The position numbers and the translations under genes are program-made. The notes beneath the pieces are model-generated. The model saw nothing but the letters and a program-made list of their open reading frames with translations. It was not told the origin of the DNA and did no database searches. A stretch of DNA of 6,221 nucleotides from an uncultured Caulobacteraceae bacterium (GTDB lineage: Bacteria > Pseudomonadota > Alphaproteobacteria > Caulobacterales > Caulobacteraceae): contig CALEOQ010000276.1 of assembly GCA_937910255.1 (NCBI GenBank), positions 1-6,221 on the forward strand, written 5' to 3'. Below are positions 5,593 to 6,221 of this stretch, in pieces (position 1 is the stretch's first letter; the number at the start of each line of letters is the position of its first letter).

Positions 5593-6122
5593 GAGCACGC
5601 CGTAGAGACGGCTGACGTCGATGGGCTTGCTGACATGGCTGTCCATGCCGGCGGCCAGAAGCTCGTCCACCTGATGGGCCATGGCGTCGGCCGACAGGCC
5701 GATGATCGGCGTGCGGCGCCGGCTCTGGGCCTGCTCCCGGGCGCGGATTTCGCGGGTGGCGGCCAGGCCGTCCATCACCGGCATGCGCACGTCCATCAGC
5801 ACCAGGTCCCAGTCCCCGGCCTCCCAGGCGGCGAGGGCGGCGGCGCCGTCGGCGACCATGACCGGCTCGATGCCCAAGGGCGCCAGCAGGGCGCGCAGCA
5901 CCACCTGGTTGACGCTGTTGTCCTCGGCCGCCAGGACCCGAAGGCCCCCAAGGGCGGTGTCGGGCGTCCCGGGTTCAAGACAGGCCTGCGGCTCGGCGTC
6001 CCGCAGGCGGGGCAGGGGCAGGACCAGGGTGAAGACCGAGCCTGTGCCCGGGGTGCTGACCACGCCCAGGGTCCCGCCCATGAGGGCGCAGAGCTCGTGC
6101 GAGATGGCCAGGCCCAGGCCCG
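5578..6122 (-). CDS. Hybrid sensor histidine kinase/response regulator, C-terminal fragment (5'-truncated)
   Basis: The minus strand carries the last 180 residues of a hybrid kinase; the rest is cut by the adapter junction at 6122. It opens with the ATP-binding G2 box GLGLAIS (1-7) and the end of the HATPase domain (LCALMGGTLGVVSTPGTGSV, 10-29, through LVLPLP). A linker of about 20 residues leads to a full receiver domain (about 60-180): acidic pocket Glu66-Asp67 in AEDNSVNQ, phosphoacceptor Asp110 in LMDVRMPVMDG, switch Ser143 in GLSADA, and Lys165 in HVSKPI. All receiver residues for phosphorylation are present. There is no output or Hpt domain after it, so phosphate would pass to a separate phosphotransferase, as known for this architecture. 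The sensor, HisKA and most of the ATPase domain are missing, so the stimulus is unknown. An apparent start with MTGVQTCALPIS is adapter-derived, not a real N-terminus. Confidence 0.93.
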
Positions 6123-6186
6123 AGATCGGAAGAGCACACGTCTGAACTCCAGTCACGTCGTAACCTCGTATGCCGGCTTCTGCTTG
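6123..6186 (-). other. Illumina TruSeq/P7 adapter, reverse orientation (contamination)
   Basis: Bases 6123-6156 match the 34-nt TruSeq read-through adapter starting AGATCGGAAGAGC exactly. Bases 6157-6162 (GTCGTA) are the index slot. Bases 6163-6186 match the 24-nt complement of P7, with differences at 6164 and 6176. The index does not agree with the left end (complement CTCGAC), so at least one is misread or the reads differ. Native DNA ends at 6122. Confidence 0.99.
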
Positions 6187-6221
6187 AAAAAAAAAAAAAG
6201 CAAACTAACCTACACGCAGTG
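6187..6221. other. Poly-A run and junk beyond the right adapter
   Basis: Thirteen A residues (6187-6199) directly follow the adapter end, the usual pattern when a read runs past the end of a short library molecule. The last 22 bases (6200-6221) have no coding or structural signal and are probably noise calls. Confidence 0.9.

Noticed and set aside
77..6186. 64-bp inverted terminal repeats flanking the whole window, as in a transposon or linear replicon
   Set aside because: Both arms are Illumina adapter with index slots, and one is followed by a read-through poly-A run.
6187..6199. Poly-A as a terminator T-tract or an mRNA tail
   Set aside because: It directly follows the end of the adapter, so it is a sequencing read-through artefact.

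Overview
The window is an assembled contig whose two ends are not biological. Bases 77-140 and 6123-6186 are Illumina P7/TruSeq index adapter in inverted orientation. Bases 1-76 and 6187-6221 (poly-A plus junk) lie outside the adapters. Native DNA is only about 141-6122, and both terminal genes are cut by the adapter junctions.

The native part is very GC-rich, densely coded and biased to G/C at third codon positions. The protein families, and one promoter-like match to the Caulobacter housekeeping consensus (TTGACGS-N10-14-GCTANAWC), suggest an alphaproteobacterium, most likely Caulobacterales (Caulobacter, Phenylobacterium or Brevundimonas type). This is inference; there is no rRNA or other phylogenetic marker here.

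Layout: (1) 142-615, minus, 3'-truncated GmhB-like HAD-IIIA phosphatase (heptose bisphosphate phosphatase family, LPS precursor synthesis). (2) A 105-bp divergent intergenic region. (3) 721-2562, plus, double-ATPase peptide ABC transporter protein of the GsiA/DppD-DppF type with a TTG start. (4) 2643-3755, plus, GNAT/FemAB-like acyltransferase of the CelD/BcsL (HfsK-like) class. (5) 3854-5062, plus, threonine ammonia-lyase with a C-terminal ACT domain, behind a good promoter candidate. (6) 5089-5571, plus, FKBP-type peptidyl-prolyl isomerase lipoprotein, 26 bp after ilvA and probably co-transcribed. (7) 5578-6122, minus, C-terminal part of a hybrid histidine kinase with a complete receiver domain, convergent with the FKBP gene; a perfect 8-bp hairpin covers both stop codons.

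The genes do not form one evident pathway. GmhB-like and GNAT proteins could both serve the cell envelope or polysaccharides, the ABC protein energises peptide uptake, IlvA starts isoleucine synthesis or degrades threonine, and the FKBP lipoprotein probably assists folding in the periplasm. I see no mobile element, CRISPR array, tRNA or rRNA, and no convincing undescribed system. The clearest unusual signal is the adapter contamination, which creates false inverted terminal repeats, a false N-terminal extension of the ABC ORF and a false start on the kinase fragment.
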